Program-made: the position numbers and the translations under genes | In this document: piece by piece, positions 1-11,391 of the stretch | Layout: every line of letters begins with the position of its first letter | Numbering within the stretch: the stretch's first letter is position 1 | Notes under the pieces: model-generated | Database searches by the model: none | The model's input: the letters and a program-made list of their open reading frames with translations, nothing else | What the model was told of the DNA's origin: nothing | From: Enoplolaimus lenunculus | Taxonomy: Eukaryota; Nematoda; Enoplea; Enoplida; Thoracostomopsidae | Length of the DNA stretch: 64,000 nucleotides | Reading direction: 5' to 3' | NCBI GenBank assembly: GCA_030248215.1 | Contig: JASANG010003365.1 | Coordinates: 1-64,000, forward strand

Positions 1-201
1 ACTAACTTCGGCAAATATTATCAAACCAACATAACTCACTACTGAAATAAGCAAAGAAATACGCAGCGCGACGGCTCGGTTTTTCACACTTCTCCCTTAA
101 CCTGCACTGTTTAATCCCTAGCTAAAACTAACCTGTTGGGCAAAGCCACGAAACATCGGAAAAACATTGCGTACGCAGTATAACACGCCTATAGGAACAA
201 C

Positions 202-2451
202 ATAGTAAGCTTTTTCGGTGACCAAAGTTGGCGCACCAGCCTCTGATAGGCTAACCCGATTCCAGATGGCGTATTAGATGCAGACACACTGGCGCTTCGT
301 TGTGACGTATTGCAGTCTATTTGACCTGCCGTTGCTCCAGTACTGCCGCCGCTATTGCTAGTTCGAATTTCAAACAACCGCATATGCTCGGTGAGCGGTT
401 CACAGTGACTTAGCGCTTGTAGTGCAGCGTTCATGTAGCATGTATTGCCAAGATTGCGCAAACCAGTCAAACCTTAAAATACCGTATTATTTAGTGAATC
501 ACTGACCTGTTACGCATAAAGATCAATTTTTCAACACAATGATGCATAGAAACCATGTGGAAATTACTACAAATAAACAAGCAAATAATTAACACACGAA
601 CTATAAATAAACTACGTTGTCGGACTTTGTGCGGTTTCTCTATTTAGTAACGCGTAAACTAGGTACTAAACATCAAAAATCATTGTCCAACGTTGTCTCA
701 AAAAGTTACTCAGCATTTTATTATTTCATCAGATAAAGCACCACACTTCTCACTGATCAGCAAAATAAGATGCAATGTTTTCAATATCAACTGCGTTTCT
801 TGGTATATATACTTATTTCAATCGCTTCCAACAAAAGTTCCTGCGAAATATTGCTATTTTGCAAATAAATAGTTTAACAAGACAAGAGGTATATTAAACA
901 TTTCAACAATGAATATCCATCAATGTAGCATACCGGAGTTAGATGTCGACTTTAAGCAGGCCCAAATATAAGGTCGTACTCCGCCGAACAGACAGTCAAT
1001 ATTCACGCAATTTTTTCTTCAAACCTAAATTTCCCCAATACTCACCACGTGCGCCGTTCTGCTCATCGTAGTCAGGATTTTCAACTTCGTCCGGAATTGC
1101 GGTTGGCCTTTCACGATCGTTATACTCTCTACCTTTGATATGGGGTCCTACACCACCACCAGGCCCGTTATGAGAGGCAAATAATTCTACTGTAACAGCA
1201 TCCGCTGCCTTATGGGTATCCAACTGTTCATCGTTTTCAAAAGATGGAATCTGAACGTCGCCGCAAGAAGCCGCGTACTGTTCTGTTCTAAAAAACAGTA
1301 AGCCAATGCATTATTCGCCGCAATAATCACAGTCTCAAGTTGGACTTATAACCGGTACCTGTAGGAAATTTCTACAACTATATAAAAACCATTGTGACCC
1401 CTAAATGCATGCCATGTCTTAACTGGATTTCAACTTAAGTTTTCAGGTTATAGCTCTTATATAAAAATTTTATTTTTAAAGCTTCATATATTACAGCTGT
1501 GTTATAGTCATCTCACGCACTGCTCGACATCGATTTTGAAATTTACTTGTATTTGTGACGCGAGGAAACGTGCTTCTGTGGACGACGGCGAGCAGTGTAG
1601 AAATGCAGAATCCAACGGATTTCAGTAGTTTGATTACATTTACCTTTCGTCTGGGGCAATAACAACAGCTTTATCATTCGTGGACTTTTGCTTTAAACCT
1701 GCCAGCGGCACAACGCGTTCATGCTGCTTAGGTACCGCATCTTCATCAGAAGTGTCGCCCCGCTCGTTAAGCAACGTGTAACCATCCTCATCTGTCAATG
1801 GCAATCGTCGACTGGCACACGGCCGGCTGTGTCCAAAACCACGACCTGCGGTTGCCCCAGACAGAGTTGCTGTCTTCGATGCTACGCGCTCCGCGTATCT
1901 TTTGGATAACCGAGTTCCTAGTTTCCACTCGGGCACGTTCGAATCCAACAAAACTTCAGATTGACACGCATGGCACCAAACGCGCCATTTACTGGCTTGT
2001 AACGATAACAAATGACCAGATCCCTGAAATAAATTTAGCATGGATAATGCGTAATATACCAAACGGACCACATACAAAGTTAAACTGATAAAACAAAAAA
2101 CTGATAAAAAAGTAAACATATCTTAAATTAAAAACGGAAGTTTTTAGAAACTGTAAGCATTTGTTACTCTTATAATATAATTGAACCTTGAGTCAAGACA
2201 ACGGAAAAATTCATTTTTGAAATAAAGATTTATATATTTTTATTGAATATCAGAATACAATATTTCACTCCAAACTGCTACTTTAATAAAGAAATTAAAT
2301 CAAGTTTATGCAAACATATGCATACCTCACAGTGTGCTGTTCCGTGATCATTCGCTCTTTCGCCACAAAATACTTTCAAACACAGTTCATCTTTATTCCC
2401 TAAACAAACCCAACGGGAAGAACCAGAATACTTGCATTCAACGCAAGGTTT
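202..2451 (-). CDS. USP20/33: USP20/USP33-type ubiquitin carboxyl-terminal hydrolase, partial (runs off left edge)
   Basis: Cysteine protease that removes ubiquitin from proteins. Four exons read on the minus strand: 2451-2326, 2023-1644, 1287-1007 and 472 to about 202; the first three junctions have GT donors and AG acceptors and keep one frame. The first two exons encode a ZnF-UBP domain: CVEC, then [21 protein letters not shown] and [14 protein letters not shown], the last matching the WCYAC block of human USP20/33. A poorly conserved acidic linker follows. The fourth exon carries the catalytic Cys box [20 protein letters not shown] (Cys codon 438-440) and YQRLVRQLW, as in USP20/33. The donor of this last exon is uncertain (about 201). 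Exons for the start Met and for the rest of the catalytic domain are missing: the former lie upstream of 2451 and were not found, the latter lie left of the window. Family assignment is firm; choice between USP20 and USP33 is not possible. Confidence 0.9.
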
Positions 2452-2974
2452 CTAAAACAATAATAATACTACATATATACGTAAATATCTGAATGCAGGA
2501 TCATAATAAACGCCCACACCCACAAACTTCCGCACACAATCGTAAACCAAATAAAAATAAACGCACTATACGTATCTGGGGGGCGGGGGAAAACAAAACC
2601 AAGCCAGGAAAATCAAAATTCCCGGGCGGGGGCCGGAGACTTAAAATCCGGCCCCCGCCGGACGACTAGTTCGAATATAATACGAATAACCGGTATTCAA
2701 ATACCAAAACGTACGCAGCTACAACTTCGCCCCCCCCTTCCGAGGCCATAGTTATCCAAGATACATATCTGTACACGCAACAAAACCTCACGTAAAGCGC
2801 ATATCAACAACCCTACTACCGCACTACCCACCGCACTGCCACCGCATGTCACAGAGATGCGCGAGAAAAGCGCGAGAGACGAGGGAAAGAAAAGCCCGTA
2901 AAGGGAGCACATAAGCGGACGAGATACACAATCGACCCACAGCCGAAACGGTGGAGCCCGAGGCGCGCGACGAC
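2452..2974. other. Stretch between the USP ZnF exon and the Helitron, no gene recognised
   Basis: Upstream flank or first intron of the USP-like gene. It contains a G/C-rich patch near 2576-2660 and a C tract near 2728-2740. No convincing first exon with a start codon could be found on the minus strand. The Helitron begins at 2975, so it may sit in the first intron of the USP-like gene or in its promoter. Confidence 0.4.
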
Positions 2975-3036
2975 GAGCGAAGCTCGGAGTTTCGCGAAGC
3001 GTTTTATGTTTTGTGCTTGGGGGTCGAAAGGTGGAT

Positions 3037-3092
3037 GTCCGTCCGTCCGTCTGTCCGTCTGTCCGTCTGTCCGTCTGTCCGTCTGTCCGTCC
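3037..3092 (+). repeat. GTCCGTCT microsatellite in the Helitron 5' region
   Basis: Tandem GTCC/GTCT tetramers alternate over about 56 bp, 60 bp inside the Helitron left end. The short copy at 21209 has only two GTCC units at the same place (near 21272), so the array expanded or contracted within the family. Confidence 0.85.
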
Positions 3093-3299
3093 GAAAAGAA
3101 TCTCAGGAACGGCTGAACCGATTTTGATAAACTTTTTTTTGTTTGAAAGCTAATTATCCAGGGGTGTTAACCTCGCATTGGGGTTTTAAAAGTGTAAGCC
3201 GTTTATTAGCTACAGGCTAATTTGCATAATTAATTAAGCTTAAATTAGGACTTTCCACAATATTTCACTAATTATTACAGTTAGAAGCAATCTAATTTT

Positions 3300-4210
3300 G
3301 GCATTAAAGGGTTTTTGGGTGCGCCGAATCTGCCTAGACTGTTTACAAATCACCAAAACGGATAATTGAGCAGTTAGCTAATAGCTAATTTGCATATTAG
3401 CACAGTTTATAAGCCTAATTACAATATGTCACTAATTATTAGGGATACCAGCAATCTAATTCCAGCAATAATGGGTTTTTCGGTGCGCGGAATCTAAATA
3501 AATTGTCTACAAACCCTCAAAACCGATAATGGAATAGTTAGCTAATAGCTAATTTGCATATTAGCTTAATTGACCAAGCAAAATTAGGACTTTAAATTAT
3601 TTAAATAATTATTAAGATTTACTGGAGGTTTTTGGGTGCGACGAATCTGCCTAGACTGTTTACAAATCACCAAAACGGATAATTGAGCAGTTAGCTAATA
3701 GCTAATTTGCATATTAGCACAGTTTATAAGCCTAATTACAATATATCACTAATTATTAGGGATACCAGCAATCTAATTCCAGCAATAATGGGTTTTTCGG
3801 TGCGCGGAATCTAAATAAATTGTCTACAAACCCTCAAAACCGATAATGGAATAGTTAGCTAATAGCTAATTTGCATATTAGCTTAATTGACCAAGCAAAA
3901 TTAGGACTTTAAATTATTTAAATAATTATTAAGATTTACTGGAGGTTTTTGGGTGCGACGAATCTGCCTAGACTGTTTACAAATCACCAAAACGGATAAT
4001 TGAGCAGTTAGCTAATAGCTAATTTGCATATTAGCACAGTTTATAAGCCTAATTACAATATATCACTAATTATTAGGGATACCAGCAATCTAATTCCAGC
4101 AATAATGGGTTTTTCGGTGCGCGGAATCTAAATAAATTGTCTACAAACCCTCAAAACCGATAATGGAATAGTTAGCTAATAGCTAATTTGCATATTAGCA
4201 TAGTTTATAA
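3300..4210 (+). repeat. 317-bp tandem repeat, about 2.8 copies, in the Helitron leader
   Basis: The block beginning GGAGGTTTTTGGGTGCGACG recurs at 3624 and 3941, a period of 317 bp. Each unit holds two TTAGCTAATAGCTAA motifs followed by TTTGCATATTAGC. The repeats are nearly identical, pointing to recent amplification. Shorter relatives of the unit make up most of the body of the short Helitron copies at 14414, 21209, 49256 and 55308. Confidence 0.85.
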
Positions 4211-4822
4211 GCCTAAATTAGGACTTTTTGCATGTTTCAGTGATTATTAGAGTTACTGAAAAGTTTCCTTTAAGTTTCCAGATGTGCGAAATAGTTTTCT
4301 ACGTACTCGGTATTACGTATGTCGAATTATACAAATTAACGTTACGATTGTGTATTAGCACACAACGACGAAAATGTTAAAATTTTGACATTTGATATTT
4401 AGATCAGGTAAAATAACTTTATATTGATTGGTGTTACATAAGTTATTCCACAAGTATACATTGCGTATTTTGTCGTTTTAATTTGGCGCGCACGTTGTGT
4501 TTTGTTATACAGTGTGTCTTCGTTGTTTGTGCACAATCAACTGGATATTTCACAATTTATAGAGTGAGTGATTTCCTTAGTTTATATACGTATTACATCG
4601 GTATGCAGTGCTTGATTTTACCACGGAAAAACTTTAAAAGCGTTGGACCGATACTGTGAAATAGCGATACCGATATTTATACTAGAGTTGTACATTGTTC
4701 CTTAGTATTTTGAAACAATATTGCTGCAACTGATTGAAATATGAATTTGGTGATATAATTAACTCATGATAAGAGAATATTACTTTATTCTTTGAAATGG
4801 TAAAACGCCATAATTGCAGATT

Positions 4823-7800
4823 ATGGCGAAAAAAAGAAAATCAGCGTACCTGCAAAAAAAGAAAGATCAAGTTCGTAAAATTGAAAAGCGACAAAGCCAG
4901 TCCAGCCCAGAAAAACGCATGGAGAGAGAACATAATACTACTGCAAAGAAGGCTGTGCGGCAAGCTCAAACCACACCTGAGAAAGCAGAACGCAGAGCCA
5001 GAGATTTCGCAGCAAAAAAGATTCTACGACAAAGCCAAACAACTCCAGAAAAAACAGAGGAGCGGACGAAGAATACGGCTGCACGAAGCACTGCTCGACA
5101 AGCTCAGACTTCGCAGGATAAGGCGAATAATCGGGCAAAAGATGCCACAGCAAGAAAGATTCTACGACAAGGCAAAACAACACCGGAAAAAACAGAGGAG
5201 CGCACGAAGAACACGGCTGCACGAAATACTGCTCGACAAGCTCAGACTTCGCAGGATAAGGCCAATTATCGGGCAAAAGATGCCACAGCAAGAAAGATTG
5301 TTCGACAATGCAAAACAACACCGGAAAAAACAGAGGAGCGCACGAAGAACACGGCTGCACGAAATATTGCTCGACAAGCTCAGACTTCGCAGGATAAGGC
5401 GAATAATCGGGCAAAAGATGCCACAGCAAGAAAGATTCGACGACAAGGCAAAACAACACCGGAAAAAACAGAGGAGCGCACGAAGAACACGGCTGCACGA
5501 AATACTGCTCGACAAGCTCAGACTTCGCAGGATAAGGCCAATTATCGGGCAAAAGATGCCACAGCAAGAAAGATTCTACGACAAGGCAAAACAACACCGG
5601 AAAAAACAGAGGAGCGTATACAGAATGCTGCTGCAAAGCAGGTTGCGCGACAGAATGAAGGCACGTCTATTAAACAAAACGAACGACAAAAAGATGCTTC
5701 TCGAAAACGGAAGTCACGAGCGGATCAGCAGCCTCACAAGCGAGCGTTGGAAACATCAGAAAAACGATACAGGCGAAGAAGTAGTACATCACGAGCGACA
5801 TCAGCAGCAAGCGGCGAGCGGAGCGTGTCGGTCCCAGTTTATGAACAAATCAATAACTCCTGTTTTGGATCTCTAGCAGACTGCTTCTACAATCAAATGA
5901 TGAGCATCTCAGAAGAGGCATGTACTGTTTGTAACGAATCATTTCCAAACATGTGGATATCTTTAAAAGGTGAGTGTAGCAGATGCGCAAAAGACAGAAG
6001 CAATCCGAAGAGGTTCAGTCGAGGAAACGGGATGGTACCGAGTGATGTTCCTGAACAACTGATTGGCCTATCTCAGATTGAAGAAATGATGATCGCACGT
6101 GTCCGTCCTTTCATGACTGTATACCGAATGCCTACAGGAGGCCAGCTTGGATATAGAGGTCACATAATCTGCTTCCCTCAAGACGTAGCGGAGTTTGCCC
6201 AGTCTCTTCCTCCAGCTTTGTCTGAATTAGAAGTTTTGGTGGTTAAAAACCAATCTCGAGGATGCGACACGATTGATTTCAAGATCAGACACGACAAGGT
6301 TAGACATGCCTTGATTTGGCTAAAGGAAAACAACAGATGGTACGAAGATATTACCATCAATGAAGAAGTGCTTGATTATTTGGTCACTGTAGATGAGTTT
6401 GATCCACAGCCGGAACAGATAATTTGCCAGGAGTCCACGGGACATGGAAAAGATGATGTTCAATCCAACACTGACAATGCAGCCGACGATGCTGAAGAAG
6501 CCGCGATGCAGAACGCTAGAACACAAATAAATTTGGATAGTATCGATGACCCAGAAGAAAACGACGATTTATTAGACCTGACATTTTGTCCTTACAATAT
6601 GGTTTCGCGACGGGAAAAGGATATTGTCGAAAGTGCCCTCGATGACGTGGCTTTAGGTCCAAGAGTGGTCAAAGGTCCAGTGATTGATTTGCTGAACCCC
6701 ATTGATGAGTTTAAGACACCAGGTTTTATACCAATGGCATTTCCAACGCTTTTTCCCGACGGCAAGCCTGATTTCATGGATCATGACGGATTGAAGAGGG
6801 AGAAGATAACAATTCTGGCTTATTTTCGTCACTTGATGAAACATCGCGACAGGCGATTTGCGAAGCATCCGCGATTCCGATATTTTGCGTTGAATACGGT
6901 ATTAAGGTGGAGAGCATTGGGAACAGGTTCTTTTTTTGTGCAGCAAAATCCTGAAGATCAAAATTTGCAAAAAGAAGATTTGGAACACATGTCGACTGAG
7001 GATCGGGTGGCTCTTGCCAAAAAAATTGTTCGATTCGGGCATCAGTTGCCGGGAACGAGGTCGTTTTGGATGAAGAAGCGAAACGAACTGATTGCAATGC
7101 TTGACCAAATAGGCGCGTTACCAACGGTTTTCTTTACGCTTTCGGCCGCCGACACATACTGGCCTGATCTCCGTCGTCTAATTAATAACGAAGGATTGAA
7201 CAGAAATATAGTTATACAAGAAAACCCACTTCTATGTGTTTACTTTTTTCACTTTCGAGTTCAGGAATTGTTAAAGACGGTGTTTAGAGATCACAGAATT
7301 GATTTAAAGGACTATTGGGCAAGGTTTGAATTTCAGCATAGAGGGTCGGTTCATCTGCATGGTTTGGCTTGGTTAAGAGGAGCACCAGATGTTTTAGCGG
7401 CGATGGATAGTGGTGATGATTTCGAAATTGAGAAAGTGGTGGGCTACTTTGACAACCTTTGTTCGACAGTGAATGTTGGGCGAGACAACAGTGGTCACGT
7501 TTTATCGCAATTTGCAGCTTATCGGGAAAGCGAAAAACCGAGTGCTATGCTTCTAAGTGGAATCACTGAAGATAAGAAAGAACTTGATTTATTTCGGCTG
7601 CTTGAAGCTTGTCAGAGGCATGTTGGTCATAAATCCTGTCTCCGCAAGGTTAAAGGAGAGATGATATGCCGGTTTAACTTTCCAAAAGAGAAGCAAGAAC
7701 AATCGTGTATAAAAGTTACGGAAACAGACGGAAAAAAAGACTATGAGTTCATCAGTAAACGAAACGATGAGCTGTTAAACTCTTATAATCCATTGATTCT

Positions 7801-8644
7801 TCAAGTTCATCGTGCAAATATGGACTTTCAACCTATTGTGTCTCGCGACAAAACTGTGAACTACGTTGCCAAATACGCTTCCAAGTGTGAAACTAGATCA
7901 GACAACTTAAACAGGGTAATGAACGGCCTGATCAAGAACGTGAATCCCGTTGCACCGGCCCAGAAAATCGCGCAAAAGCTTTTGCTGAAAACAATTGCGG
8001 ATCGGGATTATGGCGCGCAGGAAACAATGCATCTTTTAATGGACATTCCTCTAACTATTTGTTCACGAAAGTTTGTGCAGCTATTTTTGAATGGGATGCG
8101 TCAATTGAAACTAGGTGAAAGCGAATACGATGAAATCGGCACAGTTGGAAATTTAGTTGACAAATACTTCGACCGACCGAAAGAGCATGACAGGTTTTGT
8201 CTAATTGATTTTTGGAAGACACTGCACGAAACAAAGAAAGGCGAATATAAGCCAAACGAAAAACCCGCAATTGTCGTAGTACATCCACGATTGAATAAAA
8301 AGGCAACTGGAGAAGCTCGCGAAGTATATTGCCGAAATTATTTACTATGTTATAAACCGTGTCATTCCACGGAAGATTTGAGGAAGAAAGATAACAGTGG
8401 TGGTATGTTCGACACTTACGAAGAAGCGTACACCCAATTTCAGAACAACAGTGGTTTAGCAGAGTACAATAGTTTTTTTGAAGATGTTGAACATCAGCAG
8501 AATATACCTGTTGAAGAAGTTGAAGAAGTTCATAGCCTCCAGGGTGCTCTTGTTGACGAATGGATGTACCTGGCAGCTGGCACAGCTCCCTGCGGGACTG
8601 ACGCTGTTGAAGCTGATATAGATTGGAGTAAATGGTTTGGTTGA
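4823..8644 (+). CDS. Helitron Rep (HUH-Y2 nickase) protein, 1273 residues
   Basis: Replication initiator of a rolling-circle transposon: nicks and joins single-stranded DNA. I use the ATG at 4823 (MAKKRKSAYLQ). Residues about 30-275 are a Lys/Glu/Arg-rich, probably helical region with four clear tandem 46-residue repeats (138-bp period, marks at 5111, 5249, 5387, 5525). A Cys-containing segment follows (CTVCNESFPNMW near residue 370, then CSRCAKD). The Helitron-like N domain contains FFTLSAADTYWPDL. The HUH motif is HRGSVHLHG with H844 and H846; the two catalytic tyrosines are in NYVAKYASK, Y1014 and Y1018. The frame ends at 8644, where most Helitrons continue into a helicase in the same protein. 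The long open frame with catalytic residues present suggests this part decayed little. Confidence 0.92.
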   Translation: MAKKRKSAYLQKKKDQVRKIEKRQSQSSPEKRMEREHNTTAKKAVRQAQTTPEKAERRARDFAAKKILRQSQTTPEKTEERTKNTAARSTARQAQTSQDKANNRAKDATARKILRQGKTTPEKTEERTKNTAARNTARQAQTSQDKANYRAKDATARKIVRQCKTTPEKTEERTKNTAARNIARQAQTSQDKANNRAKDATARKIRRQGKTTPEKTEERTKNTAARNTARQAQTSQDKANYRAKDATARKILRQGKTTPEKTEERIQNAAAKQVARQNEGTSIKQNERQKDASRKRKSRADQQPHKRALETSEKRYRRRSSTSRATSAASGERSVSVPVYEQINNSCFGSLADCFYNQMMSISEEACTVCNESFPNMWISLKGECSRCAKDRSNPKRFSRGNGMVPSDVPEQLIGLSQIEEMMIARVRPFMTVYRMPTGGQLGYRGHIICFPQDVAEFAQSLPPALSELEVLVVKNQSRGCDTIDFKIRHDKVRHALIWLKENNRWYEDITINEEVLDYLVTVDEFDPQPEQIICQESTGHGKDDVQSNTDNAADDAEEAAMQNARTQINLDSIDDPEENDDLLDLTFCPYNMVSRREKDIVESALDDVALGPRVVKGPVIDLLNPIDEFKTPGFIPMAFPTLFPDGKPDFMDHDGLKREKITILAYFRHLMKHRDRRFAKHPRFRYFALNTVLRWRALGTGSFFVQQNPEDQNLQKEDLEHMSTEDRVALAKKIVRFGHQLPGTRSFWMKKRNELIAMLDQIGALPTVFFTLSAADTYWPDLRRLINNEGLNRNIVIQENPLLCVYFFHFRVQELLKTVFRDHRIDLKDYWARFEFQHRGSVHLHGLAWLRGAPDVLAAMDSGDDFEIEKVVGYFDNLCSTVNVGRDNSGHVLSQFAAYRESEKPSAMLLSGITEDKKELDLFRLLEACQRHVGHKSCLRKVKGEMICRFNFPKEKQEQSCIKVTETDGKKDYEFISKRNDELLNSYNPLILQVHRANMDFQPIVSRDKTVNYVAKYASKCETRSDNLNRVMNGLIKNVNPVAPAQKIAQKLLLKTIADRDYGAQETMHLLMDIPLTICSRKFVQLFLNGMRQLKLGESEYDEIGTVGNLVDKYFDRPKEHDRFCLIDFWKTLHETKKGEYKPNEKPAIVVVHPRLNKKATGEAREVYCRNYLLCYKPCHSTEDLRKKDNSGGMFDTYEEAYTQFQNNSGLAEYNSFFEDVEHQQNIPVEEVEEVHSLQGALVDEWMYLAAGTAPCGTDAVEADIDWSKWFG

Positions 8645-9884
8645 AAACAAAAAACTATACGAATATGCACAACAGTGGTTAGAGCAGCACAAGGACGAGG
8701 AGGTTGCTGATGAAGATCTGTCAATCTACGAGTCTGAAAAATTATATAAATGATTTGCAAAAGTCTGTGTACCATCGGATACTATCTCAGTAGCATTCAT
8801 CTTTGCCAATGCGTTTGTGAATGGGGCTACTGGCACCGGAAAGAGTTTTCTAATTATGTCTTCTTATGGTTACAACGTGCCAGGCCGCTTTGAATATTGG
8901 TGGCGAAACCATTGATTCGTGTCTGTGAATAAATCCAAAGGGCAAGCATCAATCATTGAGTGGAGCCGTGTTATCACAACTTCAACAAAAGCTTGGTCGG
9001 CGACTACTTTCACAGGTGAACAACAGGTTATGTCATGCTAATCTACCTAAGGCAGATCAGCCATTTGGAGGTTTTAATGTTGTGCTGTGCGGTAATTTTG
9101 GTCAACTACCACCAGTGTTTGATAATCAGCTTTTTACCAGGGACGGTATAAACGACGCATTGAAAGGTGCTGAAGTGTATGCCACTTTTACAGAAGCAGC
9201 TGTGTTAGATACCGTCTTCTGTTGCAGAATTTAATTACGATCGATTACAATCAATGCGGCATCCGAAATATAGGATCACAGCTGAAGACGCACCTAAAGT
9301 ATCTGAAAAAGCGACCAGAGACGATGCAATTCAATTAGTTTAGCGCGAAACATCGATATTTGTTTTGATGCAAAGATAATGTTGACAGCTAATATTTGGA
9401 CCAGGGCGGGATTATGTAACAGTATTTTGGGTTGGGTTCGTGATATTGTGTATACTGAGCCTAATGCACACGAAGAAGGTCTCCCGCTATTCGTACTATG
9501 CGAGTTTCCTCATTATAAAGGTCCTGCATTTGACGCCCGAAACTTGAATGTGTTTCCTGTTGTTCCATTGAAACGAGAGTTTCATTTCAACACGCGAATT
9601 GTCAACGAATCCAGATTCCACTGATGTTAGCATGGAGCATGTCAGTCCACAAATCTCAGGGGCAGGCGTTAGCTAAGGAAACGGTTGATCTGGATTCTCG
9701 TGATTTCACAACTGGCCTAAGATTCACAGCTGCTTCACGAGTACGAGATTTGGCAGATCTTGACCTGATCAGTTTAGTCAGTGTTTGTAGACTGAACAAG
9801 GGTCGATCTACAATTCAGGAACGTCTCAAAGAGGACAAAAGGCTTACTGAGCTAGCAAAAAATGCTTTCCACGATCGTGTTTAG
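8645..9884 (+). pseudogene. Decayed PIF1-type helicase domain of the Helitron
   Basis: Superfamily 1 helicase that would unwind DNA during Helitron movement. Motif I (Walker A) NGATGTGKSFLIM is at about 8820. At 8956-9234 one frame reads LPKADQPFGGFNVVLCGNFG then QLPPVF, the usual helicase motif III region. 9379-9624 encodes a LNVFPVVPLKREF-type segment, and 9624-9884 encodes the C-terminal motifs with AWSMSVHKSQGQAL. The parts lie in different frames with in-frame stops between them, and the motif II DE region is altered (near 8955). The domain order is that of a normal Helitron, so this is a once-functional helicase that is now broken. Confidence 0.88.
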
Positions 9885-10182
9885 TTGCGGCTGCTGTAAC
9901 AAGTCCAGCAGCGCAAATTGCAACTGGATCCACATTGTTTCGAGACCCCCATAAGAGACGTGCCAATCAAGTTACAACCACGACTACGACAAGAGGTCCA
10001 TTGCATGACGAAGAAACGCATCGATATGTTCCATTAACTGTTGCACATAAGGTGTCCTTCACTTACGACTTGCAGTACACATTTATTGTGCCAGGAATAA
10101 ACCTCGATTAAGCTGGCGCAATGTGAATATCGGAATGGTTGATATCGAATCTGTGGTTCGAGCCCATAGTAATTGCGTAGTG

Positions 10183-10627
10183 TTACATTTGCGATCGCCG
10201 CATTGAGAATACTATTTCGAGTGACGGCAACTGTTTCTATTGCGCAATCAGTCAGGCTACCTTTGGCCACCAGGACAATCATGGGCAGCTGCGACAGCTG
10301 TTTGCAAAGTTTGGAATATTGCACCCGGAAGTTTGCCAGCAATTTCCAGTGCCACCGAGCACTCATGAAGTAAAGCGAATGGCAGAAGATTTAAACTGGG
10401 CTAATGAAGAAACAGTTCTCTTGGCAGCAACATTTCTGAATTGCACGATTGCTATTTTTACATCGGGTAGCTTCCAGCATCAAGCAAATCACAACACTGT
10501 ATTCCAGCGTAAATGGCACTATTACCATCCAAATCACCATCCATCTAATGCCACTTCGTATGCAATATATCTGGATCACCCTGGAGGCAACCACATCGAA
10601 GTAGTCGATGAAGTTCAGGGTTTGTAG
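10183..10627 (+). CDS. OTU-family cysteine protease frame of the Helitron
   Basis: OTU proteases are usually deubiquitinases; some animal Helitrons carry one, with unknown role in transposition. The open stretch reads SSDGNCFYCAIS, the OTU catalytic loop (Asp codon 10223, Cys codon 10232), then a helical region with HEVKRMAEDLNWANEETVLL, and ends in SYAIYLDHPGGNHIEVVDE, whose His (codon 10592) is in the place of the catalytic His. No Met lies in frame near the start and the frame is closed by a stop just before 10183, so it was probably the C-terminal part of a Rep-Hel-OTU polyprotein or a separately spliced product. The domain itself looks whole. Confidence 0.8.
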
Positions 10628-11091
10628 TTTTTAGGTAACGAGTGGTGCAGTGCTTTTTTCACTTAACGTGTGTGTACGTGCTTTATAACCTTGTAACAGC
10701 GAAGTCGGCAACTAGAAGAAAGTAGGCGGGAAAAATATGCGTTTGTGCTTTATAAGCATGAAATTTTTAAATCGACTGATTAAAACTGATTAAAAAATTA
10801 AGTATGCTCGAGCTTCGCTAAATACATGTAGTCCCACTACGACTGGTATTATACGTAAAATTAAAATTGCAGGCCAGTAAGTGTAGCGAGCGAAAAAATT
10901 AATATTTTTGCAACCTGTTGGTTACTTTAAGGTCTTTGTAGGGTGAGAAGTCATAAAAAGAATCACGCGGGGCGGGGGGTCCCCAAACAAGGGTATGCGG
11001 GTGGCTGCTCGGGCCCTGGACCTCAAATAACTTATTTAACGCTCGAAGCGTTGAAAAAGTTTGTTTTGCAAATACAGTAATTTCTGGATTG

Positions 11092-11391
11092 CAGGGTGTA
11101 AACGGATTGCAGAAATAACGGAAACGGCTAGTAATCAAAATAACGGAAACGGAAAACGGTGCATAATGACGAATGCATCGAAATGCTTAAGGTTTTAGAT
11201 GAATTTTATAAGTCTTATTTCATTTCGAACCATTGCAACAAATATGTAACAAAAAATTGCGAGATATATACGTGATCTATAACTAATTTTGAACGTAATA
11301 ATACCATAAAATCTTCGTTACTTCTATAACAGAAACGGAAACGAACACTGATTTTTACCACAAACGGAAACGAATATCCGATTGCACCCTG
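11092..11391. mobile_element. hAT-like MITE, ACGGAA-hexamer family
   Basis: A 300-bp element with tips CAGGGTGTAAACGGATTGCA and CGATTGCACCCTG, flanked by the exact 8-bp duplication CTGGATTG (11084-11091 and 11392-11399). Both subterminal regions contain runs of ACGGAA/AACGGA hexamers. No coding capacity. The 8-bp duplication and CAGGG tip suit the hAT superfamily. Confidence 0.85.

Larger units (their letters stand above)
2975..10846 (+). mobile_element. Large Helitron (rolling-circle DNA transposon), Rep frame whole, helicase decayed
   Basis: Left end begins GAGCGAAGCTCGGAG, shared with the short copy at 21209. Right end has the inverted motif CGAGCTTCGCT (near 10808), a small hairpin AGTC...GACT and the end ACGACTGG at 10846, also shared with 21977, 49688 and, with changes, 56020. 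CTGG fits the Helitron CTRR end; the paired subterminal inverted motifs are more like Helitron2/Helentron elements. It encodes a Rep protein (4823-8644), remains of a PIF1-type helicase (8645-9884) and an OTU protease frame (10183-10627). The last 170 bp before the right end recur in the minus-strand copy at 14414, which ties the short copies to this family. The broken helicase suggests that this copy no longer moves by itself. Confidence 0.93.

Noticed and set aside
2697-2912. 71-residue minus-strand frame as the USP first exon
   Set aside because: It does not resemble a USP20/33 N-terminus and has no donor that joins in frame to the ZnF exon.
3300-4210. Spaced direct repeats resembling an array
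   Set aside because: Period of 317 bp, long near-identical units and position in a Helitron in a eukaryotic setting exclude a CRISPR array.
4797-5876. Long second plus-strand frame over the Helitron Rep repeats, and a minus-strand frame at 4938-5636
   Set aside because: Both overlap the Rep frame and stay open only because the 138-bp repeat unit happens to lack stops in them; the Rep frame carries the recognised domain.
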